Assembly (NCBI GenBank): GCA_033816765.1
Contig: CM066292.1
Span: forward strand, 1,116,001 to 1,180,000
Reading direction: 5' to 3'
Origin: Nothopassalora personata
Taxonomy: Eukaryota; Ascomycota; Dothideomycetes; Mycosphaerellales; Mycosphaerellaceae
DNA length: 64,000 nt
Below, piece after piece: positions 47,048-57,000 of this stretch. The position numbers and the translations under genes were made by a program. The notes under the pieces were generated by a model. It was not told where the DNA came from. It ran no database searches and saw only the letters and a program-made list of their open reading frames with translations. The first letter of the stretch is position 1, and every line of letters begins with the position of its first letter.

Positions 47048-49711
47048 TTACGGGTCCTCGCTCATACAGCACCAGTCCTTTTCGTAAAGCTTCGGATGGC
47101 TCCCGCACAACGACCAGCAGCGCCGACCATCCGCAAAGCACGGACATTTGTCTTGTTCGCAACTACCGAATGTAGTATGACAGTCGCATTTGAGAGCATT
47201 GAACTGGGCGATCAAAGCTCGAACCGAGCCGTGATCGTTCGTATCTGGAATGGCCTCTTTGTGACATGTCAATTCATGCAGTGCATGGATGATTGTAGGT
47301 AGCTGAAAAGGCATCGGTTCATTAGTGCAATTGCGTCCTTTAGCATTTTGTATCAGCAGCTTCAAAACCGACTCGATATGCTCGTCGTCCCAGAACGTGC
47401 CTCCATGGGCCAAGGTTGGCTCGAGGGTTAAGACTGCGTGGACCACGGGATACTCGTGGGGCATGACGAGAATGTCATTAGCGCTGAGGATCAGAGCTCT
47501 CTCGCGTGCCTGCGGGTGCCATGGCCGGCCCTTTTCGAGTTGTCCGTGTAGTTGTTCAGCATCTGTCTCTGCGAGTGGGGCGCTTATCCACCAGAGCTTC
47601 GATCCAAAAAGCAGGTGAATCCAAGTCCCTCCCGTCGAGTCTCTATGCGGTGGCGAGAATGCTCCTCTAGAGGCCAGGATATTGAAATGGGTGCAGCTTT
47701 CTACATCACAAGCCATTGAACGCACAGACTTTTGCGCAAGAGAGGGATCGTCAGACAGATCTAGCCTTGCTCGACTGATAAGGCGCTGCAGCAGCGTGAA
47801 TCTGTCTAGACGCGTGAAATCAGGCTTTGCTGCAAAGGTGATATCGTCCAGACTGAGTACATTGATCGGCGTCGGCTTGTCTGAACGCATGAGTTGCACT
47901 AGAGTTTCGACCGCTACGCGCTTAGGTGCTTTGTCTCTGCCTTTCTTAACAGATAATGACTTCCCAGCATATGTTACTTGAAGCCGACGAAGGAACCACT
48001 GCAAGTTGTAGCAAGTGTCTGTTGGTCCTTGCTTAATTATGATGGGCTTGCTGAAACTGGCGTGCGCATTTGCAAGGTCCTTGAAGTGCTTCCAGGACCA
48101 TACACACGCATCGGCTTCCTCGACGGGGATCTGACTGGCATTGACATGCGGCAACAAATCGTCGCTGTAATGTAGCCTCGCGAAGCGGATAGGCGATATC
48201 CAGTCCTGAATCTGACCAGCCTTCTGACTCTTAGGTAAATTGTCGACATCGTGTGCAATCTTACAGCGTTGCATGGCTTCCACGGCGCCGAACTGTTCGG
48301 GGATGATACATTTGTCACACACAGAAGAACTACATTGCGGACAGTAAAACTCGGGCAAGAACGTTGTCGAGCCTTGTACTGGTTGCAGGTCGGACTGTCC
48401 GCGAGCGAGCGGTCGCCATCCATACGCCTGGGAACAAGGTCCAAATGCAGACGCAGTACCTGCTTGCGCATTCACTTCGACCGGGAGCATAGCATCACCG
48501 TGTGGACCTGAGAGCGGAGCCAACGAAGTAGGCTTACGTCCGTAGCTAGCAGTGCCCGTCAGCGCGGATACTTGCAGGGTAGAGGCCGAAGGCGCCGTGG
48601 AACTATCCTCAGATTCTGGAGATTCGCAATCGGCTTGGCATGGAGCCCTGCGCGAAGCTGCTCCGTTGTGCACGGCGTCGTCATCCGGTTGAGGACGTTG
48701 AGTTCCTGAAGAGGTTGCAAGTTCCTCTGCTGACTGTGTAACATTGGTGTCGCCAGACATTGCTCTTGGATGGCCACTTCCATTGTCGTCCCAGTGGGCG
48801 GAACCACAATTCTCATCGCGCGGCTTTGGTACTGTAAGAGTGCCAACTTTTGGCTGTTTGAGTGGCACAGCACCGTTCATCGATTGTTTCACGGGCCTTT
48901 TGCCTGTAGTGCCTGCTGGCGGTCGCTCACAAAGTCGGGAGCATTCGTAGCGCTTGAAGGGAGCATCGGACTTCACGAGCATACCGAAAGCATCATATGT
49001 CAACGTGCGTTTTGATAACTGCTCATCAGAGATTCGGCATCCTCGCACTGCGAGACACTTACATGGTCGAGTCCAGCACTGAATGCGGTGCTGCGACTGG
49101 CGTGTAAGGAATTCGTTCGTGCCATCCAGCAGTGATGTGATATCTCGAGGTTCAAGAGGTGAGCGCGTCGAGTTGGTAGCGCTTCTCGGATCGTGGAAGC
49201 CGATGCTGGATATCTCGGCATTGTGAACGCTGTCCTCGTGCCGTGTGATCATGCAAGAGTTGGCAACATCGACGAACACGTCCCACTTGGGATACTTCTT
49301 GGCCAACTTCACTAGGCTCGCCAAAGATTTCGTACCCATCTCGTGCCAGCGGTAGTGTGCAACTGTGTCCCAAGACCATATCGCAATGAGCGTTCCTGTG
49401 CTGCACCTTTTCCTGTACCCGGTCTCCGACAACGCTCCACGTTGAACAGACTTGGACAGTGTCTTGAGCTGAGCCCACTCTTTACATCTCGATGGCATTC
49501 CAAGCTCTTCGATACGACATTCTAGAGCGGTGCTGATTGCGATGATGTTTGCAGTAGCGCAGTCATGTTGGGACTTAAGCGTGTTGAAGTAGAATTCCAA
49601 GTCGAAGCGTTTCTTGCCGTTTTGTGAATCGCTCAGAGTCGCGCAAAGCTCGCGATTGAATGAAGCAACCAGCTCGTATTCTTTGGGAACCGTGAGCGAT
49701 GAGACGCCCAT
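47048..49711 (-). CDS. JmjC-like protein with CXC-like cysteine tail
   Basis: An intact minus-strand frame, ending in TAA. I start at ATG 49711 (887 residues): the frame extends upstream to a GTG at 49801, but that stretch is encoded by an ATG/ATC-type simple repeat and has no ATG. A C-terminal cupin-like segment has PPHRDSTGGTWIHLLFGSKL, with HxD at residues 689/691, and YPVVHAVL with His 758: the iron-binding triad order of JmjC/2-oxoglutarate oxygenases. It is followed by a Cys-rich tail (about 842-868: CDCHTTFGSC, CPCFADGRRC) resembling CXC or pre-SET zinc clusters. Other Cys pairs lie near residues 210-225 and 452-468. It probably acts in the nucleus, perhaps on chromatin; its substrate is unknown. 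There is no RIP damage. Confidence 0.65.
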   Translation of the reverse strand: MGVSSLTVPKEYELVASFNRELCATLSDSQNGKKRFDLEFYFNTLKSQHDCATANIIAISTALECRIEELGMPSRCKEWAQLKTLSKSVQRGALSETGYRKRCSTGTLIAIWSWDTVAHYRWHEMGTKSLASLVKLAKKYPKWDVFVDVANSCMITRHEDSVHNAEISSIGFHDPRSATNSTRSPLEPRDITSLLDGTNEFLTRQSQHRIQCWTRPCKCLAVRGCRISDEQLSKRTLTYDAFGMLVKSDAPFKRYECSRLCERPPAGTTGKRPVKQSMNGAVPLKQPKVGTLTVPKPRDENCGSAHWDDNGSGHPRAMSGDTNVTQSAEELATSSGTQRPQPDDDAVHNGAASRRAPCQADCESPESEDSSTAPSASTLQVSALTGTASYGRKPTSLAPLSGPHGDAMLPVEVNAQAGTASAFGPCSQAYGWRPLARGQSDLQPVQGSTTFLPEFYCPQCSSSVCDKCIIPEQFGAVEAMQRCKIAHDVDNLPKSQKAGQIQDWISPIRFARLHYSDDLLPHVNASQIPVEEADACVWSWKHFKDLANAHASFSKPIIIKQGPTDTCYNLQWFLRRLQVTYAGKSLSVKKGRDKAPKRVAVETLVQLMRSDKPTPINVLSLDDITFAAKPDFTRLDRFTLLQRLISRARLDLSDDPSLAQKSVRSMACDVESCTHFNILASRGAFSPPHRDSTGGTWIHLLFGSKLWWISAPLAETDAEQLHGQLEKGRPWHPQARERALILSANDILVMPHEYPVVHAVLTLEPTLAHGGTFWDDEHIESVLKLLIQNAKGRNCTNEPMPFQLPTIIHALHELTCHKEAIPDTNDHGSVRALIAQFNALKCDCHTTFGSCEQDKCPCFADGRRCWSLCGSHPKLYEKDWCCMSEDP

Positions 49712-49755
49712 GATGGATGATGATGATGGATGATAATGATGATGCCTGATGAGAT
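49708..49755. repeat. ATG/ATGATG simple repeat
   Basis: Short trinucleotide-type repeat (GATGATGATG on the plus strand) immediately upstream of the JmjC-like ATG. Confidence 0.7.
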
Positions 49756-49797
49756 GCCTGATGGCGACGTGACCATGATGCGCAGGAGGGAAAAGAC

Positions 49798-49835
49798 GCA
49801 CTGGCCAACTTGCCCGCGGGCAAGTTGGCCAGTGC
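49798..49835. repeat. perfect 38-bp palindrome
   Basis: Bases 49798-49835 equal their own reverse complement over all 38 positions, centred on CCCGCGGG, with arms GCACTGGCCAACTTG. There is no loop. It lies 87 bp upstream of the JmjC-like start codon and could be a symmetric protein-binding site or a small DNA-element end. Confidence 0.9.
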
Positions 49836-49919
49836 TCCAGCCAAGACTACAGCTCCTCCGCAAAAGAATCCGCGACTGCCAAGTTCGGCTTTATTCTTAA
49901 GAAACAGCTTACCTGTTCA

Positions 49920-50690
49920 TAACTACATATTGCAATATATAAATATTACTGTAGCTTTATGCTTTTAGGATTTATTATATATGTATTAAAGAATAGATTA
50001 TGTAACTTTAAGGTATATCCATCTATTAGTATTTTATATACTAGCTTTTAGCTTTAATTACTACTTCTATACGCCTAGGTATAGACTATAGCACTACACG
50101 CACTCTTTTAGTAGGTATTACTTACTAGGTAAGCGGTAAAATACGCTCTCGCTTAGCTCTTTATCTATCCTTAAACCTAATTAAGTTAAAGTCTAGGTTA
50201 CCGACGTATACGTACTACTTAAGTAGGTACTATAGGTGCTTAATAGGGTTAAGATCTAGTAAGTATAGAGGCTACTTATCTAGTAGCTATATACCGTATT
50301 TTTAGAACTAATACTTCGTCTTTCAAGCTATATAAATAGGAGGGTTATCTTATATCAATACAAGCTTCTTTTTATTGTAGTCTATAGTAATTAGGAGTAG
50401 TCCTTCCTCTAAAGTACTAAGGTAGCTATTAGTAAAGTACCTACCCTTAGGACTAAAAGAATTATAGGTTATTATATTACGGATTAGAATAAGCTAATGC
50501 CTAGCGACTAATTAGAGCCTTTATAGTTAAATAGGTACGGCTACGGCTAAATAAGTATAGATACTATAGGGTGATCTATTACTCTATATAATCTATAGAA
50601 TAGATTAATAGATTAGAATAGAGTACGACGTTAAATAATCTACTCTACTATTTAATCTATAGAATAAATTAATAGATTAAGATATAATTT
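49920..50690 (-). mobile_element. Tc1/mariner-type transposase relic
   Basis: RIP-degraded DNA. On the minus strand, 50233-50256 reads DLNPIKHL, followed by a stop at the Trp position and YLLK. This is the DLNPIEHLW...LK motif around the third catalytic residue of Tc1/mariner (DDE) transposases; in that family the acidic residue is the Glu here changed to Lys. Upstream (higher coordinates) a damaged frame continues toward 50400. Terminal inverted repeats were not found. Two diverged 34-bp direct repeats (TTAATCTATAGAATAAATTA type) lie at about 50596-50680. Confidence 0.6.
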
Positions 50691-51640
50691 TATTTATATT
50701 TAGGAACGCTAAGAATCCTTTCTAGCTTTAACACGGTTAACTTACTTTTTAATATTACTATTTAGAATATACTAAAACCTAACCTCTACTATAGTATTTC
50801 TTAAGTCTTTATAAAACTAAGATAACTACTACTTTATTACTTTCCCTCGACGAGAATAAACCTAATTAAGCTTATCTTCTTAACTTATAATATTAGTAGG
50901 TTATACTAATCCTAATAGCTTTAAACGCCCTCTATAATAGGAGACTAATAGAGTAAACGGGAAATACCTACCCTTAGTGAAGTAAGTAGAGCCTAACGAC
51001 CTTAGACCTCTAATAATACTATTAAAGCCCTAGCTACTTATATAGGTAATAAAAACTTAAAGGTTAGTAAGCTAGAGTTCTACTATAGCGAGCGAGATAA
51101 ATTTAATACTTAGGTTACTTAAATAGATATATACTTCTTATTTAACTCTATAGAAGAGAACCTTAAGCCTATCTTTACTACTACCTTCCTTCGAGGATAA
51201 GTATAGTTATAGTATTAGGTTAAACTATTCCTTAGGACCTATCTAGATAGCTACGGTAATAATAATATAAACGGAATCTTTACGTCTTATAGTTACCTTA
51301 AAAATGCAATAAGGAGCGTCTTTAGTATTTCGAATAAAATTACTACTACGGTAGGTATTATCTAGTACCTAACCTAAAAGACATCTATATTAGGTTTAGT
51401 ATAACCTAATAATATTACAAGTTAAGAAGATAAGCTTACTTAGGTTTGTTCTCGGGCCGATAAGACGTTAAGGGAGAGCAATAAAGCAGTAATTGTCTTA
51501 GTCTTATAAAGACTTAAGAAACAATATAGTAGAGGTTAGGTTACGGTGTACTCTAAACGGTAATATTAAATAGTAAGTTAAACGCCTCGAAGTTATAAGG
51601 GTTCTTAGCGTTCCTAAATATAAAGGAAACATTACTATGT
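50690..51640. repeat. long inverted repeat, ~245-bp arms
   Basis: The left arm (about 50690-50935) matches the reverse complement of the right arm (about 51390-51640) with scattered, mostly transition, differences. Shared landmarks are AGGAACGCTAAGAA, ACCTAACCTCTACTATA, TTCTTAAGTCTTTATAA and AAGCTTATCTTCTTAACTT. The spacer is about 455 bp and contains no recognisable coding sequence. The right arm overlaps the start of the outer chromovirus LTR, and matching continues past the probable LTR edge. It could be a DNA element with long inverted ends or an inverted duplication. Confidence 0.65.
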
Positions 51641-51854
51641 CTTAGCTCTATAGTCGACTATTCGACTAGTCGACCGGTCGTCTAGTCGTCTAGTCGCCTA
51701 GCTTTACGTGTTTAACTATATAGGTTCGCTATAGTCGCGTACGTAACCTAATTGCGTTAGAGGTCGGAACGATTAGGTCTCGTTCTCCGGTTTCTATATT
51801 CCCTAGTACGTATCTCTCGAGACTCTCTCTTTCTCGTTCTTTAAAACCGTAACA
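51447..51854 (-). mobile_element. probable 3' LTR of the outer chromovirus copy
   Basis: Ends in CCGTAACA followed by CTATCCCCCT, exactly as the LTR of the inner copy does at 52514. It shares internal blocks (GCGTTCCTAAATATAAAGGA; repeated TAGTCG-type motifs). It starts near TGTTCTCGGG. It is more diverged than the two inner LTRs are from each other. The exact left edge is uncertain. Confidence 0.5.
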
Positions 51855-52078
51855 CTATCCCCCTCTTAGCTAAGCTCGTCCCGAGTCTTAATCTTCTCGG
51901 TATGTCCGTCTTTTATCGTACTATAAGTAGGAAGCCGCTAACCCGTTAAGAGCGTCGAGAGCATTAAGCGCTAGGTATTAAGTCCGAAGGTCGCGAAATG
52001 CCGTCTCTATATACTAGTTGTTAGAAGGTGCGGATTTCTAAGGGAAAGAGTCGTCCGCGATGTATAGTAGACGTTCGA
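51855..52078. mobile_element. outer chromovirus copy, left internal part
   Basis: Internal sequence of the outer element between its LTR and the insertion point of the inner element. It matches the inner copy at 52515-52643 and 53373-53470, and contains the first part of the plus-strand antisense frame (from ATG 51998). It resumes at 59973. Confidence 0.65.
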
Positions 52079-52083
52079 TTTAG
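52079..52083. other. target-site duplication TTTAG, left
   Basis: The 5-bp TTTAG directly before the left LTR is repeated exactly at 59968-59972 after the right LTR. Confidence 0.85.
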
Positions 52084-52514
52084 TGTTATTGTCTCGTTCT
52101 AGGGCTAGTCTTAAAGAGAGATAAGTTAAGTCACGTAGCGGTATTCTTTAGAGAGGCTAAAGTAAGCTAAGCGAAGATGAATAATAGGAATAAGAGTTAT
52201 ATTCCAATTAGTGAGATAGTAACATAAGTTAAACGCATTAGAACCATAAGGGTTTCTAGCGTTCCTAAATATAAAGGAGGCTCGTATACTATCCGGTGTT
52301 AGGCGTCCGTCTATCTACTCGACCAGTCGCCTAGTCGTATAGTCGTGTACGTCCATACGCTACTTCTATAGTCGTGTTCGACTATGCACTAAGCGCGCGG
52401 TCGTGCACGTAACCCGGACGTGGGGTCCCTTTCTCTTCCTAGCGATTAGTTCTTATCTTCTAATTCTTCCTCCCTATACTACGTCCTACACCGTCCTTTA
52501 TCCGAACCGTAACA
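52084..52514 (-). repeat. 3' LTR of the inner chromovirus (431 bp)
   Basis: Begins TGTTATT and ends CGTAACA (TG...CA with short inverted ends). It is collinear with 59537-59967. Every difference I could see between them is a transition, as expected from RIP. Confidence 0.9.
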
Positions 52515-52630
52515 CTATCCCCCTTCCTACTAAAACTCGTCCTCGAGTTTTCTTTTCTTCTTCTATAAGTTCCTATCTTTTACTATAAGCGGCGAGTAGC
52601 TAATACGTTAGGAGCGCCGCGAACGTTAAG

Positions 52631-52643
52631 TACTAGGCATCGA
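52631..52643. other. 13-bp target duplication, left copy
   Basis: TACTAGGCATCGA, repeated exactly at 53360-53372, flanks the 716-bp insertion. Confidence 0.85.
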
Positions 52644-53359
52644 TTGATTGATTGATTATTCCATTAACGTGCTATTTGAGTCAAAGACTATGCAACACGG
52701 GTCTCGAGAACGAGACCAAAATTTGAGAGAAGGAGAAAAGCCCCGTCGTACCCCGGACGTAAAAACTCCTTAAAAGATGCGAGCAACGCTCGCTATTCGA
52801 ACCGTAAATCGAATATATTGCGGCGTAGTACGCGCGTACCCGGTAGTCGTGTCTTGTCGAGAATTGCGGTTTGTCGCCTTGCCCCGGGCGAGACAAGTTT
52901 TGCGCCCGTGTCTCGTTCTTGTTTTAAAAAGCCAAGCCGGCCGTACCCGTACGCACCGAGCAAAATCCCAAGAAACACCCGTTGCCTCTGTTTCAATCCA
53001 GTCGCGTTCTCCGGTCTCGAGTGTAGCTCCTCGGTCGCAGTGGCCTCGCTGTCGTCCCCCCCTCGGCCTCTCTTGGTTCCAGCCGGCAGTTTACGTGGTT
53101 TGCCGGGACGACAGGTAGACAGCGCCTTCGTTGTTCGAGCGACGTGTACGCTATGTACGTCGCTTTCCCTTCTCGCAGTTCCGGAGTTCTTGTTTGTAGA
53201 TTTTGAGCGTATCTCGTTCGTTCGGTTCGTCCGACCTGTCTTTTCTTGTTTCGAGTCGAGTAGGCTTGTATTTTTCGAGAGAGAGAGTCTTAGTTTCTCT
53301 TCGTCGTAACGAAGATACTTACGTCGTCCGCCGCGTGAAGGCGCTCTCTATAGGACGAC
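52644..53359 (-). mobile_element. 716-bp SINE/LINE-like insertion without RIP
   Basis: Flanked by exact 13-bp duplications of element sequence; removing it and one duplication restores collinearity with the outer chromovirus copy. Read on the minus strand, its 3' end is CCCGTGTTGCATAGTCTT, then AGCACGTTAATGGAA, then a CAAT repeat tail. The same end is found on the LINE at about 4699-4754. The rest does not match that LINE. CpA and TpG are common and CpG is high, so it escaped RIP, possibly because it is short or young. The 5' end (minus strand) starts GTCGTCCTATAGAGAG. I saw no convincing Pol III boxes or family protein. It may be a SINE using the LINE's machinery or an internally deleted LINE. 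Confidence 0.7.
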
Positions 53360-53372
53360 TACTAGGCATCGA
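53360..53372. other. 13-bp target duplication, right copy
   Basis: Exact copy of 52631-52643 on the other side of the insertion. Confidence 0.85.
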
Positions 53373-53388
53373 AGCCGAGGGCCGCGAG

Positions 53389-53930
53389 ATGCTATCCCTA
53401 TGTTCTAGTTGCCGAAAGGCTAGAGTGCCTAAAGGAAAGAAGAGTCCTCGTTATATAGTAGATGTGCGCTTTAGGTGTTATTCGGAGTGCGTTCGTAAGG
53501 GTGTTAAGTGTAACGTAACTATTACGTAGACTAAGTAGGAGCGGCTTCGTAACTAGCGTCGAAAGCTGAAGCGAGAGCTTAATAAGGCTAAAGAGAAGGT
53601 AATAGAGGCGATGTTAAAGGTGCATCGTCTTAGGAAACAACTACGCGTTACTAAGGATAGGGAGGAAAAGGCAATAGCGAAGGATTTCGAGGATCTTCGC
53701 AGTTTGCCGAGCGTAGGTATCGATGCCTTTTCCGCGCCTTCGTCCTATCTTCTCGTTCCTAAAGGTAGCCCCGAAGAGCTAGAGGGGGTTTTCTAGATGT
53801 TGATTCCTTCCTAGGAGGACCTTTCGATAATTCCGGATAATGCCCTCTAGTTATATCTAACCCTTAAGGAAGCCGTAGTAGCTTCTTCGAGCGCTAGTCC
53901 CTCTAGTAGATAGGTGTTAGTTTCTTATAG
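53389..53930 (+). pseudogene. antisense Cys-rich/coiled-coil ORF of the chromovirus (inner copy)
   Basis: Plus strand, opposite to gag-pol, between the chromodomain and the 3' LTR. From ATG 53389: MLSLCSSCRKARVPKGKK, VDVRFRCYSECVRKGVKCNV (paired cysteines), then, past TAG codons, a strongly helical RRKLKRELNKAKEKVIEAML and RLRKQLRVTKDREEKAIAKD, then YLLVPKGSPEELEGVF. All interruptions are TAG at Gln-like positions. The same frame is present in the outer copy. Proteins of this type (short Cys cluster plus coiled coil) are seen as an extra ORF in some fungal Gypsy elements; its role is unknown. The inner frame's 5' extension is cut by the 716-bp insertion. Confidence 0.6.
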
Positions 53931-53971
53931 GAGATATGTTTATGTAAGTTCTCCGTTTCCCTTATTAAACC

Positions 53972-54096
53972 TAGTTATGTAGCTTAGTAGTAGAGCGTAA
54001 GCTGTCTATACTCTTAAGGTCGTAGGTTCGATTCCTATCTAGCTACTCCCGGTCGACTAGTCGCTAATCGGTGACTTAGTAGGCTAGCCGTTTTTT
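53972..54096 (+). ncRNA. tRNA-like Pol III unit (degenerate)
   Basis: Contains an A-box-like TAGCTTAGTAG (53980-53990), a perfect B box GGTTCGATTCC (54025-54035) inside a 5-bp T-arm stem (54022-54026 with 54034-54038), a D-arm stem (53982-53985 with 53993-53996) and a T6 terminator at 54091-54096. The acceptor and anticodon stems are imperfect, so no anticodon is assigned. The stretch from about 53920 to 54100 is absent at the matching place in the outer chromovirus copy (near 60430), so it was inserted after the copies split. It is either a tRNA pseudogene or a tRNA-derived SINE. Confidence 0.5.
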
Positions 54097-57000
54097 AGTC
54101 TTGTAGTATTCCTAGATTTTTTGCTAACAGTTTCGTAGGTTTTGTTTTAGTTCCTAGGTATTTTCTAATTTGTCGTATCCTTTCCATTTAACAAGGTATT
54201 GCTAACCTTTCTTGTCTAGGATTCTTTCGACTTCGAATTCGTTTTCTACTTCCGTCTCGAAATGGAAGCTCTCCTAGTAGGGTGTTTCGGCGTCTACGGG
54301 TTCCAACTTAGAGATATAGAAGACTAGGTGGATTTTAGCGTCGGGTAGTAGTCGTAGACGGTAGTTAACTAGTCCTATAACTTTGTCGATGAAAAATGGT
54401 CCGACCTTAACGTGATCTAGTTTCTTAGTCTATCTTCTTATTCTCAAGTTTTTTATAAGGAGATAGACCTTATCCCCCTCTTTTAGTAGAGGTGCCATTT
54501 TTCTCGTGTCCTACCGTTGTTAAGACAGTTTTTATTATGCATCTTCGATCGCCTTGCGTGTTTCTTTATGCACTTCCTTAAGAGTATCCGTCGTCACGAT
54601 TGCTCTTTCGGCTTGTAGGTAAGATCTAGGTGTTCTAAATAGGTTAGGATCTTTACTAAAGTTCGTATAAAATGGCGTCGTTAAAGTTGTCTCCGATTTG
54701 TGGTTGTTTAGTACAATCTGCGCCATTAGTAGTAATGAGACCTAGTTATCTTATACATAATTGATGTAGTGTCGTAGGTATTGTTCTAGCGTTTAATTCA
54801 TCCTTTCGGTTTGTCCGTCTGTTTCCGGGTGATATGCTATTAATAGCTTGTGTTTAATTCAGATCGTTCCTATAAGCGTCTTCTAGTAATTTAATGTAAA
54901 TAGCTTATCTCTATCCGTTATAAACGCTTAAGGGAATCCGTGGTATCGGATAAGTCTATCTAGTACGAGGTATCCAAGCTGCTCTACATTGTACGTTTCC
55001 GATATAGGAATGAAGTGTACGTATTTCGTAAGTCTATTAACCATAACTAGTATTATGTCGTATGGTTATTTCGTAACTTAATCTCTTAACGGTAGGAGTT
55101 TCGTAATAAAGTCTATTGTAACTTCGTCCTATAGTTTCGTCGGTAGTGTCCTAAACTGTAGGTGACCGTATTTTGCATGTCTCGTAGCCTTGTTTCGTTA
55201 GTAGTGTACGCATTGTTTAATGTAGCGTGACACCTTAAGTCTTATCTATAGAAATAAGAAACTGCGTTGTATTAGGTCCATTGTTTTTAAAGTTCTAGGG
55301 TGTCTATAAGTTAGTCCGTCGTAATGTTATCGTATGTATTCTTCTTCTCGATCCTTAGGTACTTAATATTTTCCTTACGATATAGGGAACTGTTCGTCCC
55401 TGTCGCCTAATATCCGTACGATGTTATTAAATTCTCTTATGTTAGCACTAAGACTTCCGTCGGGGTTTATCTTTAATATTTTGTGTTGCACTAGTTCCTT
55501 TCCTTCTATATTGTCGCTTCTTCGGCTTAGCGCGTTAGCGCGGCCGTTCTCTCGTCCTAGAGTATATTTAATTTCGAACTTATACTGTCCTAGCAGCTCC
55601 GACTAGCGGGCTTGCCTTCGGGTAAGTTCTTTCGTCGTCGTGAAGTACGTAAGATTCTTATAGTTAGAAAGAATCGTTAACTTCGGTAGGCCCTCGACAT
55701 ATACTCTCTAATGTTACATAGTAGTAACAATAGCTAGAAGCTCTTTATTATGGATGTCGTAGTTCTGTTCCGCTATAGTCATTTTCCGAGAGTAATAGGC
55801 TACTGGGTGTCTCTACCTATCGTGTGTCTATGTTAGACATGCGCCTATTGCTATATTAGACGCATCGGTCTCGATATAGACTTCCTTACTACTGTCGAAT
55901 AGTCGAAGCGTAGGGGCTAAAGCGCATTGTTCCTTAAGTTTCTTAAACGCTTTAGTCTATTCCTTTCCCCATTTCTAAGTAACGTCTTTTCTCGTAAGCA
56001 TCGTTATTAGTGCTGCTATCTTTACGTAGTCCTTAATGAATTTCCGGTTGTAGTTCGCTAGTCTAAGGAATGATTGTACGTCCTTAACTGTCTTTAGTTC
56101 TAGCTATTCTCTAATTGACTGTGTCTTCGTAGGGTCGATCGTTATCCCTATAGTGCTAATAATAAAGCCTAAGAATTTGACTTCTTTCTTATGGAATTCG
56201 CATTTCTCGGGTACTGTCTTAAATCCTAATTGCGTGAGTCGTTCGAAGACGTCTTAGACTTGTCTTATGTGTTTCTATAGGGATTCTTTCGTATAGACTA
56301 GTATGTCGTCTATGTAAGCGATGACGTATACATCGAGTAGGTCTCTAAGTATTTCGTTAACAAGGTCCTAGTAGGATGCGGGTGCGTTAGTTAATCCCAT
56401 TAGTATAACTAAGAATTCGTAGAGTCCGTATCTTATTCTAAAAGCGGTTTTCCATTCTTCTCCTTCTACCATTCGTATAGCATAGAAGGCATCTCGTAGG
56501 TTAATCTTCGTGTACTAGTCCGATCCGGTTAATCTATCTTGTGCTTCTTCGATGTTAGGTAGCGGGTATCAGTTCTTAATCGTAATCTCGTTTAACTTCC
56601 TATAGTCTTATACGAGTCGTAACTTCCCGTTTACTTTTAGAACGAACATATATAGAGTTCCTACACTTAAGGTAGATCTTCTTATCTATCCTTTAGCTAG
56701 CTTCTCCTTTAGCTATTCTCGTAGGGTCTATAGCTTTTTCTTAGACATTTAATATAGGGATCCCTATAGAGGCTCTTTCCCTAGCTAAATGTTGATCTTA
56801 TAATCCTATAGGCGGTACTTAGGTAAGGCGGTTTTACCTCTCTCCTCTTTAAAGAGTCGCGACTACTTGCGATACTCCTTAGGAATACTTAACTCTAAGA
56901 TGTTAGTATTCTTCGATAGTGCGTTACTTCTATCACTTCTAGTAACTTCGTAACCCGGCGGCCCTACGCTAGTGTCTATCCCGGTCGAAGGTGGTTCTTC

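Noticed and set aside
52818..53309. 163-codon plus-strand ORF in the 716-bp insertion
   Set aside because: The insertion's tail shows its sense strand is minus. The plus frame is Ser/Arg/Leu-rich without motifs and overlaps other frames.
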